A model generated the notes under the pieces. The model was not told the DNA's origin and did no database searches. It saw only the letters and a program-made list of their open reading frames with translations. 64,000 nucleotides of DNA. Source: Lysobacter prati. GTDB lineage: Bacteria; Pseudomonadota; Gammaproteobacteria; Xanthomonadales; Xanthomonadaceae. Location: NCBI RefSeq assembly GCF_009765215.1, contig NZ_VLNV01000001.1, positions 558,001-622,000 of the forward strand, given 5' to 3'. Position 1 is the first letter of the stretch, and each line of letters opens with the position of its first letter. Shown one piece after another: positions 43,149 to 52,805 of this stretch. A program made the position numbers and the translations under genes.

Positions 43149-46100
43149 ATGAACAAGGTTTTCAGTCGAGTCTGGAGCCGTTCGCTGCATCAGTTCGTGG
43201 TGGCATCGGAATTGGCCACCGGCGCGGGCAAGCAAGGCCGGCGCGGCAGCGCCGCCAACACCCTGGGCGCAATCACGTTGTCGGTCGGTTTCGCACTGGC
43301 GGCTCCACTTGCCATGGGGGCCTTCGACGCGGGCGCAGCCACGCTCGACGATGCCTACGTCAAGGTCGACGGTGCCGGCGACGGCAGCGACGACGCCATC
43401 ACGGCCGGACAAGGTGCGATCGCGGTCGGCAGCGGCAGCAGCGCCGAGCAGGATGGCGCAATTGCCATCGGTGCGGGCAGCCTGGCTTCGGGCCTGGCCG
43501 CCGGCGCCTTCGGTCAGGGGGCCATCGCCGAGGGCGATTGGAGCATCGCCCTGGGGGCCTTCAGCGTCGCCAACGGTCTGGAAGGCACATCGCTGGGTTT
43601 CCAGAGCAATGCATTCGGCGATTTCAGCACCGCCGTGGGCGGCAGCAGCCTGGCGGAGGGCGAGGGTTCGTCCGCATTCGGCAACGGCGCCTATGCGCAG
43701 GGCGCCTTCGGCACTGCCAGCGGCTTTGCGTCGCAGGCAGTGGGCATCAACAGCAGCGCCTTTGGTGTCAACGCGATGGCCCTGGGCGATTACAGCTTCG
43801 CCGGCGGCGACGGCGCACAGGCCAATGGCGGCGGTGCGGTTGCAGTGGGCTCGGAAAGCATTTCCAACGGGGCCGGTGGTGTGTCGGTTGGCGCCGGCGC
43901 CGTCAACAACGGCTTCTTCGCCGTCGCGGTGGGGGCCAACGCACTGGCCGATGCACCGTTTACCACGGCGATCGGCGGATTTGCCGCCGCCACCGGCTGG
44001 AACTCATCGGCGTTCGGTTCCGGCGCGTTTGCCGGTGGCTGGGAGGCCACGGCGGCAGGTGGCAACGCGATGTCGGGCGATGGCGGTGTCGCGGTCGGCG
44101 TGAATGCGCAGGCCGGCTTCTGGCTGGTCGACGAAACCACGGGCCAATATGTCTTCGTCGGCAATTCCGGCACGGCGGTAGGCCACAGCGCACTGGCCAC
44201 GGGCATCTCCAGCACCGCGGTAGGCGGTTTCTCCAGCGGATCGTTCACCTCGGCCACCGCTTCGGGTGAGTACAGCACCGCGCTTGGTGCCGGTTCGTTC
44301 GCCGGTTCGTACTGGGACAGCACGCTGGTCGGCGACCACACCACTGCGGTCGGTGCGGAAAGCTGGGCCATCGGCGGCTCGGCCACCTCGCTGGGTTACA
44401 ACAGCTTCGCCCAGTCCGATAACGCGACGGTGCTGGGTGCCAATGCCTGGACCACCGCCGATGCCAGCAACAGCGTCGCACTCGGCGCGGGCTCGCTGGC
44501 CGAGCGCGCCAATTCGGTCTCGGTAGGTGCAGCGCACGACTGGCAAGACGCCGCCGGCACGGTATACGCCGCGGTCGACCGCCAGATCACCAACGTCGCC
44601 GCAGGTACCGAGGCGACCGACGCGGTGAACAAGGCCCAGCTCGATGCCGTGTCGGGAAGCATGCTCGAGGACGACCACTACTTCGCCGCCAACGGTGCGG
44701 CCGATGGCAGCGACGACTCCATTGCCGAGGGCGAGTACTCGACTGCGGCCGGCGCCAGCAGCGTCGCCGTGGGCGTGGAAAGCGTCGCCTCCGGCTATCA
44801 GAGCAATGCTTTGGGTGATTACTCCACCGCGATCGGCGGCAGCAGCCTGGCGCAGGGCACCGGTTCGTCCGCATTCGGTAACGGCGCCTATGCGCAGGGC
44901 GATTTCAGTACCGCCAGCGGCTATGCGTCGCAGGCACTGGGCATCAACAGCAGCGCCATGGGCGTGAACGCGGTGGCCGCAGGCGATTCCAGCTTCGCCG
45001 GTGGCGACACTGCGCAGGCCAACGGTGGCGCTGCGGTGGCGGTAGGCGCCGGCAGCATTTCCAATGGCGCGCTGGGCGTGTCGGTGGGCAGCAATGCCGA
45101 GAACAACGGCTTCTTCGCCGTCGCCGTCGGCGGTCTGGCCCTGGCCGATGCACCGTTCACGACCGCGGTGGGCGGCTTTGCCGCGGCCACCGGCTGGAAC
45201 TCCTCGGCATTCGGTTCCGGCGCCTTTGCCAGCGGCTGGGAAGCGACCGCCGCCGGCGCCAATGCCATGGCCGGCGACGTCAGCGTTGCATTCGGCGCGT
45301 ACGCGCAGGCCGGTAGCTGGGTGTTCGACGAAACCACTGGCCAGAACGTGCTCGTAGGCAATGCGGGCACTGCAGTGGGCTACAAAGCGTTGTCGACCGG
45401 CGTGTCGAGTACGGCGGTGGGTGGTTTCTCGGGCGGCTCGGGCTCGTCGGCCACCGCTTCGGGTGAGTACAGCACCGCGCTTGGTGCCGGTTCGTTCGCC
45501 GGTTCGTACTGGGACAGCACGCTGGTCGGCGACCACACCACTGCGGTCGGTGCGGAAAGCTGGGCCATCGGCGGCTCGGCCACCTCGCTGGGTTACAACA
45601 GCTTCGCCCAGGCCGACAACGCCACGGTGCTGGGTGCCAATGCCTGGACCACCGCCGATGCCAGCAACAGCGTCGCACTCGGCGTGGGCTCGCTGGCCGA
45701 GCGCGCCAATTCGGTCTCGGTAGGTGCAGCGCACGACTGGCAAGACGCTGCGGGCACGGTATACGCCGCAGTCGACCGCCAGATCACCAATGTCGCCGCA
45801 GGTACCGAGGCGACCGACGCGGTGAACAAGGCGCAGCTCGATGCGGTCGGTTCGGTTGCGGACAACGCAGTGGCCTACGACGATGCCACCCGCGCCAAGG
45901 TCACCTTCGGCGGTGGCGACGGAACCGTGCTGGCAAACGTGGCGGCGGGCGAAGTCAGCGCGACCAGCACCGATGCCGTCAACGGCGGCCAGCTGTTCGC
46001 CGTCGAGGGCCGCGTGGGCGTGCTGGAAACACGGATCGGCGACGTCAACGGCGCGCTCGCCAATGCCGCCGCCTACGACGACGCCAGTCACGACACGTTG

Positions 46101-47141
46101 ACCCTTGATGGCGCTGCCGGCACCACGCTCGGCAACCTGAAGGCCGGCACCGGCACCGGCCAGGCAGTCAACTTCGACCAGCTCGCGTCGATGGTGGCGC
46201 GGCTGGGTGGCGGTGCGGCGCTGGGTGCGGACGGCATGCTGGTTGCGCCGCTCTACACGATCCAGGGCAATGCCTTTGGCAACTTCGGCGACGCATTCCA
46301 GGCGCTCGACACGGCGCTGAGCTGGCTCGGCAACCGAGTCGGCATAGTCGAAGCAGTCGCAGGCAGCGGCCCGGCCACCGGCGAGGGTCTGGCCATCGGC
46401 AACGGCGCTCATGCTGCCGATGCCCGCGATACCGCAGTCGGCAATGGTTCGGTCGTCGCCGCCGACGGCAGCACGGCGCTGGGCGACAACAGCACGATCG
46501 ATGCGGCAGCGACCAACGCGGTCGCGATTGGTGCCGACGCGCACGTGTCAGCGGCATCGGGCACGGCGATCGGGCAGGGCGCGACGGTCTCCGCCGCAGG
46601 CGCCGTGGCACTGGGCCAGGGTTCGGTGGCCGACGAGGCCAACACGGTCTCGGTCGGCAGCAGCAGCAGCGAACGCAAGGTGACCCACGTCGCCGCCGGC
46701 GTGGCCGCCACCGATGCGGCGAACGTCCAGCAGATGCAAGCCGGTGATGCACAGGCGGTGGCGACCGCCAACACCTACACCGACACCACCGCGACGCAGA
46801 CGCTGACCCGTGCCAACGCCTACACCGACAGCCGCTACCAATCGCTCAGCGATGAGTTCAGCGGCCTGCGCGATGAGCTCGGCCTGCGCCTGGGCAAGCA
46901 GGACGAGCGCATCGACCGTCAAGGCGCGATGAGCTCGGCCATGATGAACATGGCGATCAACGCGGCCAACTCGCGCAGTCCGCGCGGCCGCATCGCCGTG
47001 GGCGCCGGTTGGCAGAACGGCGAGAGCGCGCTGTCCGTGGGCTACTCCAAAGCGATAGGCGAACGCGCTTCGGTCAGCATCGGCGGCGCTTTCAGCTCCG
47101 ACGACAACTCCGCGGGCGTTGGCTTCGGCATCGACCTGTGA
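43149..47141 (+). CDS. YadA-like trimeric autotransporter adhesin
   Basis: 1330 residues from the ATG at 43149. The N-terminus is an extended signal peptide region (MNKVFSRVWSRSLHQFVVAS) followed by a hydrophobic core. The passenger is built from head repeats of about 14 residues (patterns such as SVAVGVES, STAIGGSSLA, SSAFGNGAYAQG), neck/stalk segments (VTHVAAGVAATDAANVQQM, TNVAAGTEATDAVNKAQLDA) and a YadA anchor at the C-terminus (IAVGAGWQNGESALSVGYSK, ending FGIDL). The head region occurs twice: about residues 75-505 and 515-905 align, the second lacking about 42 residues. Trimers would display lollipop-like adhesins at the cell surface. A secreted subtilisin-like protease follows 64 bases on. 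Confidence 0.96.
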   Translation: MNKVFSRVWSRSLHQFVVASELATGAGKQGRRGSAANTLGAITLSVGFALAAPLAMGAFDAGAATLDDAYVKVDGAGDGSDDAITAGQGAIAVGSGSSAEQDGAIAIGAGSLASGLAAGAFGQGAIAEGDWSIALGAFSVANGLEGTSLGFQSNAFGDFSTAVGGSSLAEGEGSSAFGNGAYAQGAFGTASGFASQAVGINSSAFGVNAMALGDYSFAGGDGAQANGGGAVAVGSESISNGAGGVSVGAGAVNNGFFAVAVGANALADAPFTTAIGGFAAATGWNSSAFGSGAFAGGWEATAAGGNAMSGDGGVAVGVNAQAGFWLVDETTGQYVFVGNSGTAVGHSALATGISSTAVGGFSSGSFTSATASGEYSTALGAGSFAGSYWDSTLVGDHTTAVGAESWAIGGSATSLGYNSFAQSDNATVLGANAWTTADASNSVALGAGSLAERANSVSVGAAHDWQDAAGTVYAAVDRQITNVAAGTEATDAVNKAQLDAVSGSMLEDDHYFAANGAADGSDDSIAEGEYSTAAGASSVAVGVESVASGYQSNALGDYSTAIGGSSLAQGTGSSAFGNGAYAQGDFSTASGYASQALGINSSAMGVNAVAAGDSSFAGGDTAQANGGAAVAVGAGSISNGALGVSVGSNAENNGFFAVAVGGLALADAPFTTAVGGFAAATGWNSSAFGSGAFASGWEATAAGANAMAGDVSVAFGAYAQAGSWVFDETTGQNVLVGNAGTAVGYKALSTGVSSTAVGGFSGGSGSSATASGEYSTALGAGSFAGSYWDSTLVGDHTTAVGAESWAIGGSATSLGYNSFAQADNATVLGANAWTTADASNSVALGVGSLAERANSVSVGAAHDWQDAAGTVYAAVDRQITNVAAGTEATDAVNKAQLDAVGSVADNAVAYDDATRAKVTFGGGDGTVLANVAAGEVSATSTDAVNGGQLFAVEGRVGVLETRIGDVNGALANAAAYDDASHDTLTLDGAAGTTLGNLKAGTGTGQAVNFDQLASMVARLGGGAALGADGMLVAPLYTIQGNAFGNFGDAFQALDTALSWLGNRVGIVEAVAGSGPATGEGLAIGNGAHAADARDTAVGNGSVVAADGSTALGDNSTIDAAATNAVAIGADAHVSAASGTAIGQGATVSAAGAVALGQGSVADEANTVSVGSSSSERKVTHVAAGVAATDAANVQQMQAGDAQAVATANTYTDTTATQTLTRANAYTDSRYQSLSDEFSGLRDELGLRLGKQDERIDRQGAMSSAMMNMAINAANSRSPRGRIAVGAGWQNGESALSVGYSKAIGERASVSIGGAFSSDDNSAGVGFGIDL
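44250..44414 (+). repeat. 165-bp identical segment, copy 1 (inside the adhesin gene)
   Basis: Identical at nucleotide level to 45447-45611 (offset 1197 bases, 399 codons). Flanking sequence up to about 44650 is nearly identical as well, while the rest of the duplicated head has drifted. Confidence 0.9.
45447..45611 (+). repeat. 165-bp identical segment, copy 2 (inside the adhesin gene)
   Basis: Second copy of the segment at 44250-44414, in the same reading frame. Synonymous sites are unchanged throughout, unlike the flanking duplicated parts, pointing to recent duplication or gene conversion. Confidence 0.9.
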
Positions 47142-47205
47142 AGGTTGCGGTCGTGACCGCCGGGCCCCCCAGCTCCAACACCTGATCCACCGGAGAAGCA
47201 AGCAG

Positions 47206-49071
47206 ATGAAGATTAGCAACCGCAATCTCTGTGCCGGCACGCTGAGCGTCGCCGTGTTGGCCTCGCTGTTCGCGTACGCCGCCGTCCCGTCAGGCACTGC
47301 GCCGACGTCGCTGGCGACGACATCGGCGAGTACCGCCGGGGCGCCCGCGCTGGGCGCGAAGGTCATGCTGGCCGGCGCGTCCGCGCAGCCGGGCATCAAC
47401 CGCTTCATCGTGCGCTACAAGGACGGTTCCACCGCACGCAGCAGCCAGACGAGCTTGTTGGGCTCGGTCAATGCCGCCGCGATCCGCGCCGGCGTCGCCG
47501 GGATGAAGTTCGATTCGCGTGGCGTCGGCACCGTGCTGAGCATGCAGCATGTGCGCCGCATGTCGGTCGGCGCCGACGTGATCCGCCTGTCTCGCAGCCT
47601 GAACCAGACCGAGGTCGAGGCGCTGCTGACGCAGTTGCGCGCCGATCCGACGGTCGAGTTCGCGCAACCCGACTATCTGCGCAAGCGCACCGACTTCATC
47701 CCCGACGACCCGCGCTACGCCGACCTGCAGTGGCATTACTTCGATCCGACCGCCGGCATCCACGCACCGACCGCATGGGACACCTCGACCGGCGAGGGCG
47801 TGGTGGTGGCCGTGCTCGACACCGGCTATCTCGACCATGCCGACCTGGCGGCGAACATCGTGCCGGGCTACGACTTCATCTACGACCCGGCCGTGGCCGG
47901 CGACGGCGATGGTCGGGATGCCGACGCACACGATCCGGGCGACTGGGAAGGCGAGGGCGGCAGCTCGTTCCATGGCACCCACGTGGCTGGCACGATCGCC
48001 GCGGTGACCAACAACGGCCTGCAACTGGCCGGCGTCGCCTTCAACGCCAAGGTGCAGCCGGTGCGCGTGCTCGGACACGGTGGCGGCTATTCGTCCGATA
48101 TCGCCGACGCGATCACCTGGGCCTCCGGCGGCACCACCGTGCCCGACGCCCCGGTCAACCCGACTCCGGCCGACGTCATCAACATGAGCCTGGGCGGCTG
48201 GGGCTTCTGCGCCGATGACCCGGTGACGCAAACGGCCATCGACGGTGCTGTCAGCCGCGGGGTGACCGTGGTCGTGGCCTCCGGCAACGACAACAGCGAT
48301 GCATCGCAGTTCACGCCGGCCAGTTGCAAGGGCGTGATCACGGTCGGCGCGACCGGCGTCGACGGCGCGCGCTCCTACTTCTCCAACTACGGGCCGACGG
48401 TGACTTTGTCGGCGCCCGGCGGCAACGCCACCAGCGGCCTCGACCCCACCAATCGTTTCGTCTGGTCGCTGGGCAACAGCGGCTACCAGACGCCGGATCC
48501 CAGTCCGGCCGGTGACCGCATGGTGGGCATGATTGGTACCTCGATGGCGAGCCCGCACGTGGCCGGCATCGTCGCCCTGATGCAAAGCGCGGCGGTGGGC
48601 GCGGGTCGTCCGGCATTGACGCCGGCGCAAGTGAAGACGCTGCTGCGCATCACCGTGTCGCCGTACGTGGTGCCACCGCCGCTGATGTACGCCCAGGGTC
48701 CCGGCATCGCCAACGCTGCTGCGGCGGTCGAGGCGGCTACCCACGACATCCCGCCGGACCAGGGCGAGTTGCTCGACAACCGCGTCGCGGCCACCGGCCT
48801 GTCCGGTGCCGCGGGCGATGCGTTGCTGTACAAGATCTTCGTTCCGGCCGGGAAGACCAGCGTCAACCTGCGCACCTACGGCGGCACCGGCAATGTCTCG
48901 CTCTACACGGCGTTCGAGCGCGCGCCTTCGCCCGACGACTTCGACCGCAAGTCGGTCAAACCCGGAAACAGCGAGACGGTATTGCTCACCCGCCCCGCGG
49001 CGGGCACGTACTACCTGCTGGTGGTCGGCGAGACCGCCTTCTCGGGGGTCGCGGTCACCGGCGTCTACTGA
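47206..49071 (+). CDS. Secreted subtilisin-like serine protease (S8 family)
   Basis: 621 residues from the ATG at 47206 with CGGAGAAG upstream. Signal peptide (MKISNRNLCAGTLSVAVLAS), inhibitor-like propeptide (about 40-170, INRFIVRYKDGS), catalytic domain (about 175-520) with D205 (VLDTGYLDH), H256 (FHGTHVAGT) and S446 (GTSMASPHVAG), and a C-terminal PPC domain (about 530-621, ending in LLVVGETAFSGVAVTGVY) that is normally cut off after outer-membrane passage. Typical of Xanthomonas/Lysobacter extracellular proteases. Placed directly after the adhesin gene; processing of the adhesin or of host/prey proteins is possible but not shown. Confidence 0.95.
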   Translation: MKISNRNLCAGTLSVAVLASLFAYAAVPSGTAPTSLATTSASTAGAPALGAKVMLAGASAQPGINRFIVRYKDGSTARSSQTSLLGSVNAAAIRAGVAGMKFDSRGVGTVLSMQHVRRMSVGADVIRLSRSLNQTEVEALLTQLRADPTVEFAQPDYLRKRTDFIPDDPRYADLQWHYFDPTAGIHAPTAWDTSTGEGVVVAVLDTGYLDHADLAANIVPGYDFIYDPAVAGDGDGRDADAHDPGDWEGEGGSSFHGTHVAGTIAAVTNNGLQLAGVAFNAKVQPVRVLGHGGGYSSDIADAITWASGGTTVPDAPVNPTPADVINMSLGGWGFCADDPVTQTAIDGAVSRGVTVVVASGNDNSDASQFTPASCKGVITVGATGVDGARSYFSNYGPTVTLSAPGGNATSGLDPTNRFVWSLGNSGYQTPDPSPAGDRMVGMIGTSMASPHVAGIVALMQSAAVGAGRPALTPAQVKTLLRITVSPYVVPPPLMYAQGPGIANAAAAVEAATHDIPPDQGELLDNRVAATGLSGAAGDALLYKIFVPAGKTSVNLRTYGGTGNVSLYTAFERAPSPDDFDRKSVKPGNSETVLLTRPAAGTYYLLVVGETAFSGVAVTGVY

Positions 49072-49094
49072 CAGGACTGGCAGCGGAGAGGAAG

Positions 49095-49123
49095 GAGGCG
49101 GGACATCCCGCCTCTTTCCGTTT
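49095..49123 (+). terminator. Intrinsic terminator of the protease gene
   Basis: GAGGCGGG (49095-49102), loop ACAT, CCCGCCTC (49107-49114), then TTTCCGTTT. It lies 24 bases after the protease stop. Confidence 0.75.
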
Positions 49124-49222
49124 CCGTGAGGCACTGCCTCGGGGCGCGGGCCTTACTGGCCGGCCCGAACTGCCATGGGCTGCAAAGCGGGGGCTGGCTG
49201 CCGCAGTCCCGTTCCGGCGCCG

Positions 49223-50473
49223 TCATAGCAGGTGGCGCAGCGTCGGCAGGTACTTCTCGCTGGAGCCGGTGTTGACCGCGACCACCCGCTCTCCGCGCCG
49301 GACGAGGCCGCGGTCGAGTAGCTGCGGTAGGGCCGCCAGGCAGGCTGCGCCCTCCGGCGAGATCCAGTCGTGCGTGCGGCGCCACGTCGCTGCGAGTTCG
49401 TTTTCGATCTCGGCTTCATCGACCGCGACCGCCGCGCCACCGCTCGCCCGGATGATGTCCAGCACGCGGAAATGACCGACGCCGCCAGGCACGTTGAGAC
49501 CCACGGCGAGGGTCTGGCCCGCCTCGACGACTGTCGTGTCCGCCGCGCCGGCATCGAACGCACGCACGAGCGGGGCAGTTTGTGCGCTCTGCACGCACAG
49601 CATGCGCGGGCGTCGCGCGCCGATCATGCCGAGTGCCTCGAGTTCGTCCCACGCCTTCCACATGCCCAGCACGCCGGTGCCGCCGCCGGTGGGATAGATC
49701 ACCGCATCGGGCAACGACCAGCGTGTTTCGCCAGGCACCGGCTCGGCGAGTTCGAGGCCGAGCGACTTCTTCCCCTCGATCCGCCACCCCGGTTCCTGAA
49801 ACGTCGCGACGGAAAACCAGCCATTCGGGATGTAGCGCTCCTTGAGGAACGCGCCGGCCTCGCGGATGGTCGGGCCGACGAGCTCGAGTATCACCCGATC
49901 GGGATAGCGCTTGGCGGCCGCGGCGACGCCGCCGAGAATTGGCATCGGCGTGTCGTCCGGCATTGCGACGACGACGCTCAGTCCGCCTTCGAGCGCGTAA
50001 CGTACCAGCGAATCGCCGGCGTTGCCCTGCGTCGGCACCGCGAGCCTGGTCAGCCCCAGGCGTCGTGCCTGCGCGGCGACCATCGCCATACCGCGATCCT
50101 TGAAGCTCTGCGTCGGGTTCGCGCCGTGGCCGGGATGCGCCTTGCCTTCGTCCTTGAGCTGGAGCGCCAGGCCCGCCTTCGCCGCGACCGGATGCGTCGA
50201 GTAATCGAGCAGCGGCGTCGCGCCTTCCCCGAGCGGGACGAGATGCGCGGCGTCGACCGGATCGTCGGCATCGAGCGCCATCAACGCGCCAAAGCGCCAC
50301 AGGTCGCGACGCTGCGGGCGATACCACGCCGCATCTGGTTTCTCGCGGGCCAGTCGCTCGAGGTCGAGCACCATCTCGACCGGCCGGCCGTCGACCGGAT
50401 CGAGGTTCATCGGCAAGTCGGCGGAATACTCCACACCGGAGGCGATACCGCGAACGCAACGGACGTAGGACAT
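49223..50473 (-). CDS. Threonine synthase-like PLP enzyme
   Basis: 416 residues from the ATG at 50473 (MSYVRCVRGIASG). Fold type II PLP enzyme: the cofactor Lys is K125 in NPTQSFKDRG, with the phosphate loop TGGGTGVLG and TQGNAGDS. The layout is that of threonine synthases (phosphohomoserine to threonine) or related threonine/serine dehydratase-like enzymes. No hom or thrB is adjacent, so a biosynthetic role is not supported by context. Convergent with the S8 protease gene. Confidence 0.87.
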   Translation of the reverse strand: MSYVRCVRGIASGVEYSADLPMNLDPVDGRPVEMVLDLERLAREKPDAAWYRPQRRDLWRFGALMALDADDPVDAAHLVPLGEGATPLLDYSTHPVAAKAGLALQLKDEGKAHPGHGANPTQSFKDRGMAMVAAQARRLGLTRLAVPTQGNAGDSLVRYALEGGLSVVVAMPDDTPMPILGGVAAAAKRYPDRVILELVGPTIREAGAFLKERYIPNGWFSVATFQEPGWRIEGKKSLGLELAEPVPGETRWSLPDAVIYPTGGGTGVLGMWKAWDELEALGMIGARRPRMLCVQSAQTAPLVRAFDAGAADTTVVEAGQTLAVGLNVPGGVGHFRVLDIIRASGGAAVAVDEAEIENELAATWRRTHDWISPEGAACLAALPQLLDRGLVRRGERVVAVNTGSSEKYLPTLRHLL

Positions 50474-50598
50474 GGACGGACCCGATCGAAGGTCCTTCGT
50501 TGTCGCAGCCCCGCGCCCGGATTGCAACCACGCGCGGCTCTCCCTGTTCGTGAACGGCGAACTTCCCCCTCACTGAGAGGCGCGCGTCGCCCGAAGCG

Positions 50599-51492
50599 CT
50601 ATGACGCCACGATCCGGTGAATCTCTTCGGCGATGAAATCCGTGAGCAGCCGCACCCTCGCCGGGGTCAGGTTGCCGAAGGCGTGCATCGCTTGCAGCGG
50701 CAGCGAGGGCAATCGCCGATGCGCCATGACTTCCACCAGGTCGCCCTTGTCCAGGTCGTCCTGCACGGTGCACTTCATCAAGTGCGCGACGCCCATGCCA
50801 TTGAGCGCAGCCGCGCGCAGACCAGCGCCCGTGTCGAGGCCCATCCTGCCGAGCGGCTGGATCGAGGTACCGTCGGCGAAGGTGATGGGCAGGGCGCGTC
50901 CGTAGAGCAGATAACGGACGAAGGGCATCTCACGCAGCTGATCCAGGGTGGTTGCAGGGCCGTGGCGGGTGAGCAGGGCAGGTGAGGCGACCAGCACCAT
51001 GTCCAGCTGCGCAAGCGTCCGCGACTTCAGCTCGCTGTCGTTCACGACGCCAACGCGATAGACCACGTCGTAGCCTTCGCGAATCACATCGACGTGCCGG
51101 TCGGACAACGACATGTCCAACTCCAGCCCATCGTGGCGCGCCAGGAATGTCCGGGTGATCGGCTCCAGCAACAGACGCCCGATCTCGCCCGGCATGCTGA
51201 CACGAAGAACGCCGCGGGCGTCGCCGCCTGCACGGATCGCGTCGGCGGAGTCGTCGATCCCCCGCAACAGCGGCGCCAAGCGTTCGAAGAAGGCCTGGCC
51301 GTCGGGCGTCAGGCTCAGGTGGCGCGTGGATCGTCGAAACAGCTTTGCGCCCAACTCGCTTTCCAGGCGGCCAATGCCCTTGGATACCGCGGAGGGCGTC
51401 GTGCCGGCGATGCGCGCGGCGGCACTGAATGATCCTGCCTCGACGCTGCGAACGAAGGCGATGAGGCTTGGCATCTGATTCAACAGGTTCAT
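50599..51492 (-). CDS. LysR-type transcriptional regulator
   Basis: 297 residues from the ATG at 51492. N-terminal winged HTH (AFVRSVEAGSFSAAARIAGT, then TPSAVSKGIGRLESELGAKL) and a C-terminal periplasmic-binding-like effector domain (about 90-295; VLRVSMPGEIGRLLLEP). It belongs to the CrgA/DmlR-like subgroup. It is divergent from the SDR oxidoreductase gene (98-base gap), the standard LysR arrangement, so that gene and the SnoaL-like gene behind it are its probable targets. Confidence 0.95.
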   Translation of the reverse strand: MNLLNQMPSLIAFVRSVEAGSFSAAARIAGTTPSAVSKGIGRLESELGAKLFRRSTRHLSLTPDGQAFFERLAPLLRGIDDSADAIRAGGDARGVLRVSMPGEIGRLLLEPITRTFLARHDGLELDMSLSDRHVDVIREGYDVVYRVGVVNDSELKSRTLAQLDMVLVASPALLTRHGPATTLDQLREMPFVRYLLYGRALPITFADGTSIQPLGRMGLDTGAGLRAAALNGMGVAHLMKCTVQDDLDKGDLVEVMAHRRLPSLPLQAMHAFGNLTPARVRLLTDFIAEEIHRIVAS

Positions 51493-51590
51493 CGTTGACT
51501 CCAAAGCACAACAGAAGTGAAGGACGACGGGCTGGTCGATGGAAGCGGGGGCCACATATCGTGGGGACCACACTACGCAGGCATCAATCA

Positions 51591-52340
51591 ATGAAACGTC
51601 TTGAGAACAAGGTGGCCCTCATCACGGGGGGCAACAGCGGGATCGGCCTGGCCACAGCACAGCTGTTCGCCCGGCATGGCGCTCGCGTCATAGTGACGGC
51701 GAGACGACAGGAAGTGCTTGACGCGGCAGTGCAGGCGATTGGCCACGATGCCGTCGGAATTCGCGGCGATGTCGCGGACATCGAGCACCACGCCGCCGTG
51801 GCGGACGAAGTGCGCCGCAGATTCGGGGGGCTCGACATCTATATGGCCAACGCCGGCGTGCTGACCATCACGCCCTCCGCACAGGTCAGTCCGGCGGAGT
51901 TCGACGCGCAGTTCGGCGTCAATGCGCGCGGGGTCTTCTTTGGGGTGCAGGCCATTGCGCCCGTCGTCCGCGACGGTGGCAGCATCATCCTGACCAGCTC
52001 GCTCGCATCAACGAAGGTGCTGGAAGGGCACGCAGTGTACGCCGGTTCCAAGGCGGCAATGGAGGCGTTCGCGCGCAGCTGGGCGCTGGAGTTCAAGGAG
52101 CGACGAGTGCGGGTGAATGTTCTCAGCCCCGGCCCGGTCGATACCTCGATCCTGGAGAAGCTCGGTGTTCCGGAAGCGGACCGTCCCGACTTCCTGCGCT
52201 CGATGACCCAACGCATTCCGGCGGGCCGACTGGGCGAGGCCGATGAACTGGCCCACGCCGCGCTGTTCCTGGCCTCGGACGAAAGCCGCTTCGTCAATGG
52301 AACCGAGCTTCGCGTCGACGGCGGCATGTTCCTGGCATGA
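51591..52340 (+). CDS. SDR family oxidoreductase
   Basis: 249 residues from the ATG at 51591. Classical short-chain dehydrogenase: cofactor motif TGGNSGIG (12-19), NAG motif (MANAGVL), catalytic Ser in LTSSLAS and the YxxxK motif (YAGSKAAMEA), with a C-terminal VNGTELRVDGG. An Arg after the second strand (TARRQ) suggests NADP preference. Substrate unknown. Under probable control of the divergent LysR regulator and followed by a SnoaL-like gene 26 bases on. Confidence 0.95.
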   Translation: MKRLENKVALITGGNSGIGLATAQLFARHGARVIVTARRQEVLDAAVQAIGHDAVGIRGDVADIEHHAAVADEVRRRFGGLDIYMANAGVLTITPSAQVSPAEFDAQFGVNARGVFFGVQAIAPVVRDGGSIILTSSLASTKVLEGHAVYAGSKAAMEAFARSWALEFKERRVRVNVLSPGPVDTSILEKLGVPEADRPDFLRSMTQRIPAGRLGEADELAHAALFLASDESRFVNGTELRVDGGMFLA

Positions 52341-52366
52341 CCCCACACTGACAAAGGAATTTCGAT

Positions 52367-52783
52367 ATGAACGTGCAACACAATCCGGAAATCGTCCGCT
52401 TCATCGATGTGCTCGCCGAGACCGGCAGTCACTACCGCATCGAGGCGATGCAGGAGCTGTATACCGAGGACCTCGGCTTCCTGGTGGTGACGCCACAGGG
52501 AGGCGTTGCCCGGTTCTCGAAGGACGAGATCCTCGGCGAGTTCCGCGACCGACGCGACGCAGGCGATGCTCCGCTATCGACCGAACGGCGCATTCTTCAC
52601 ATCGAGGAGCAGCAGGACCTGGCCACGGTGCTCCTCTACCGCAGGATGAGCCACGAGGCCGATCCGGCCTTGTATGAGCTGCGATTGCGCAAGGTCGACG
52701 GGGAATGGAAGGTGGCTGGCGAGACGGTTTCGCCGTGGCCGGACCTGACGATGGCGAGGGGTTTCCTGCCTCCCCGAAAGTGA
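52367..52783 (+). CDS. SnoaL/NTF2-like small protein
   Basis: 138 residues, cytoplasmic. Cone-shaped alpha+beta pattern: helices (EIVRFIDVLAETGSHYRIEA, MQELYTEDLGFLVV) then strands with LHIEEQQDLATVLLYRRMSH and LRLRKVDGEWKVAGETVSPW, the last being a typical NTF2-like end. Members include isomerases, cyclases and binding proteins; no residue fixes the role. Co-transcribed with the SDR gene by spacing. Confidence 0.83.
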   Translation: MNVQHNPEIVRFIDVLAETGSHYRIEAMQELYTEDLGFLVVTPQGGVARFSKDEILGEFRDRRDAGDAPLSTERRILHIEEQQDLATVLLYRRMSHEADPALYELRLRKVDGEWKVAGETVSPWPDLTMARGFLPPRK

Positions 52784-52805
52784 ACCGCGAGGCAAGTTCG
52801 CCGGC

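Noticed and set aside
44004-46544. Long minus-strand ORF of 846 codons opposite the adhesin gene
   Set aside because: It mirrors the low-complexity GC-rich repeats of the adhesin; composition is Gly/Arg/Ala/Val-rich with no family motif or start site.
47290-49134. Minus-strand ORF of 614 codons opposite the subtilase gene
   Set aside because: Antisense to a complete S8 protease with all catalytic residues; the translation shows no fold signature.
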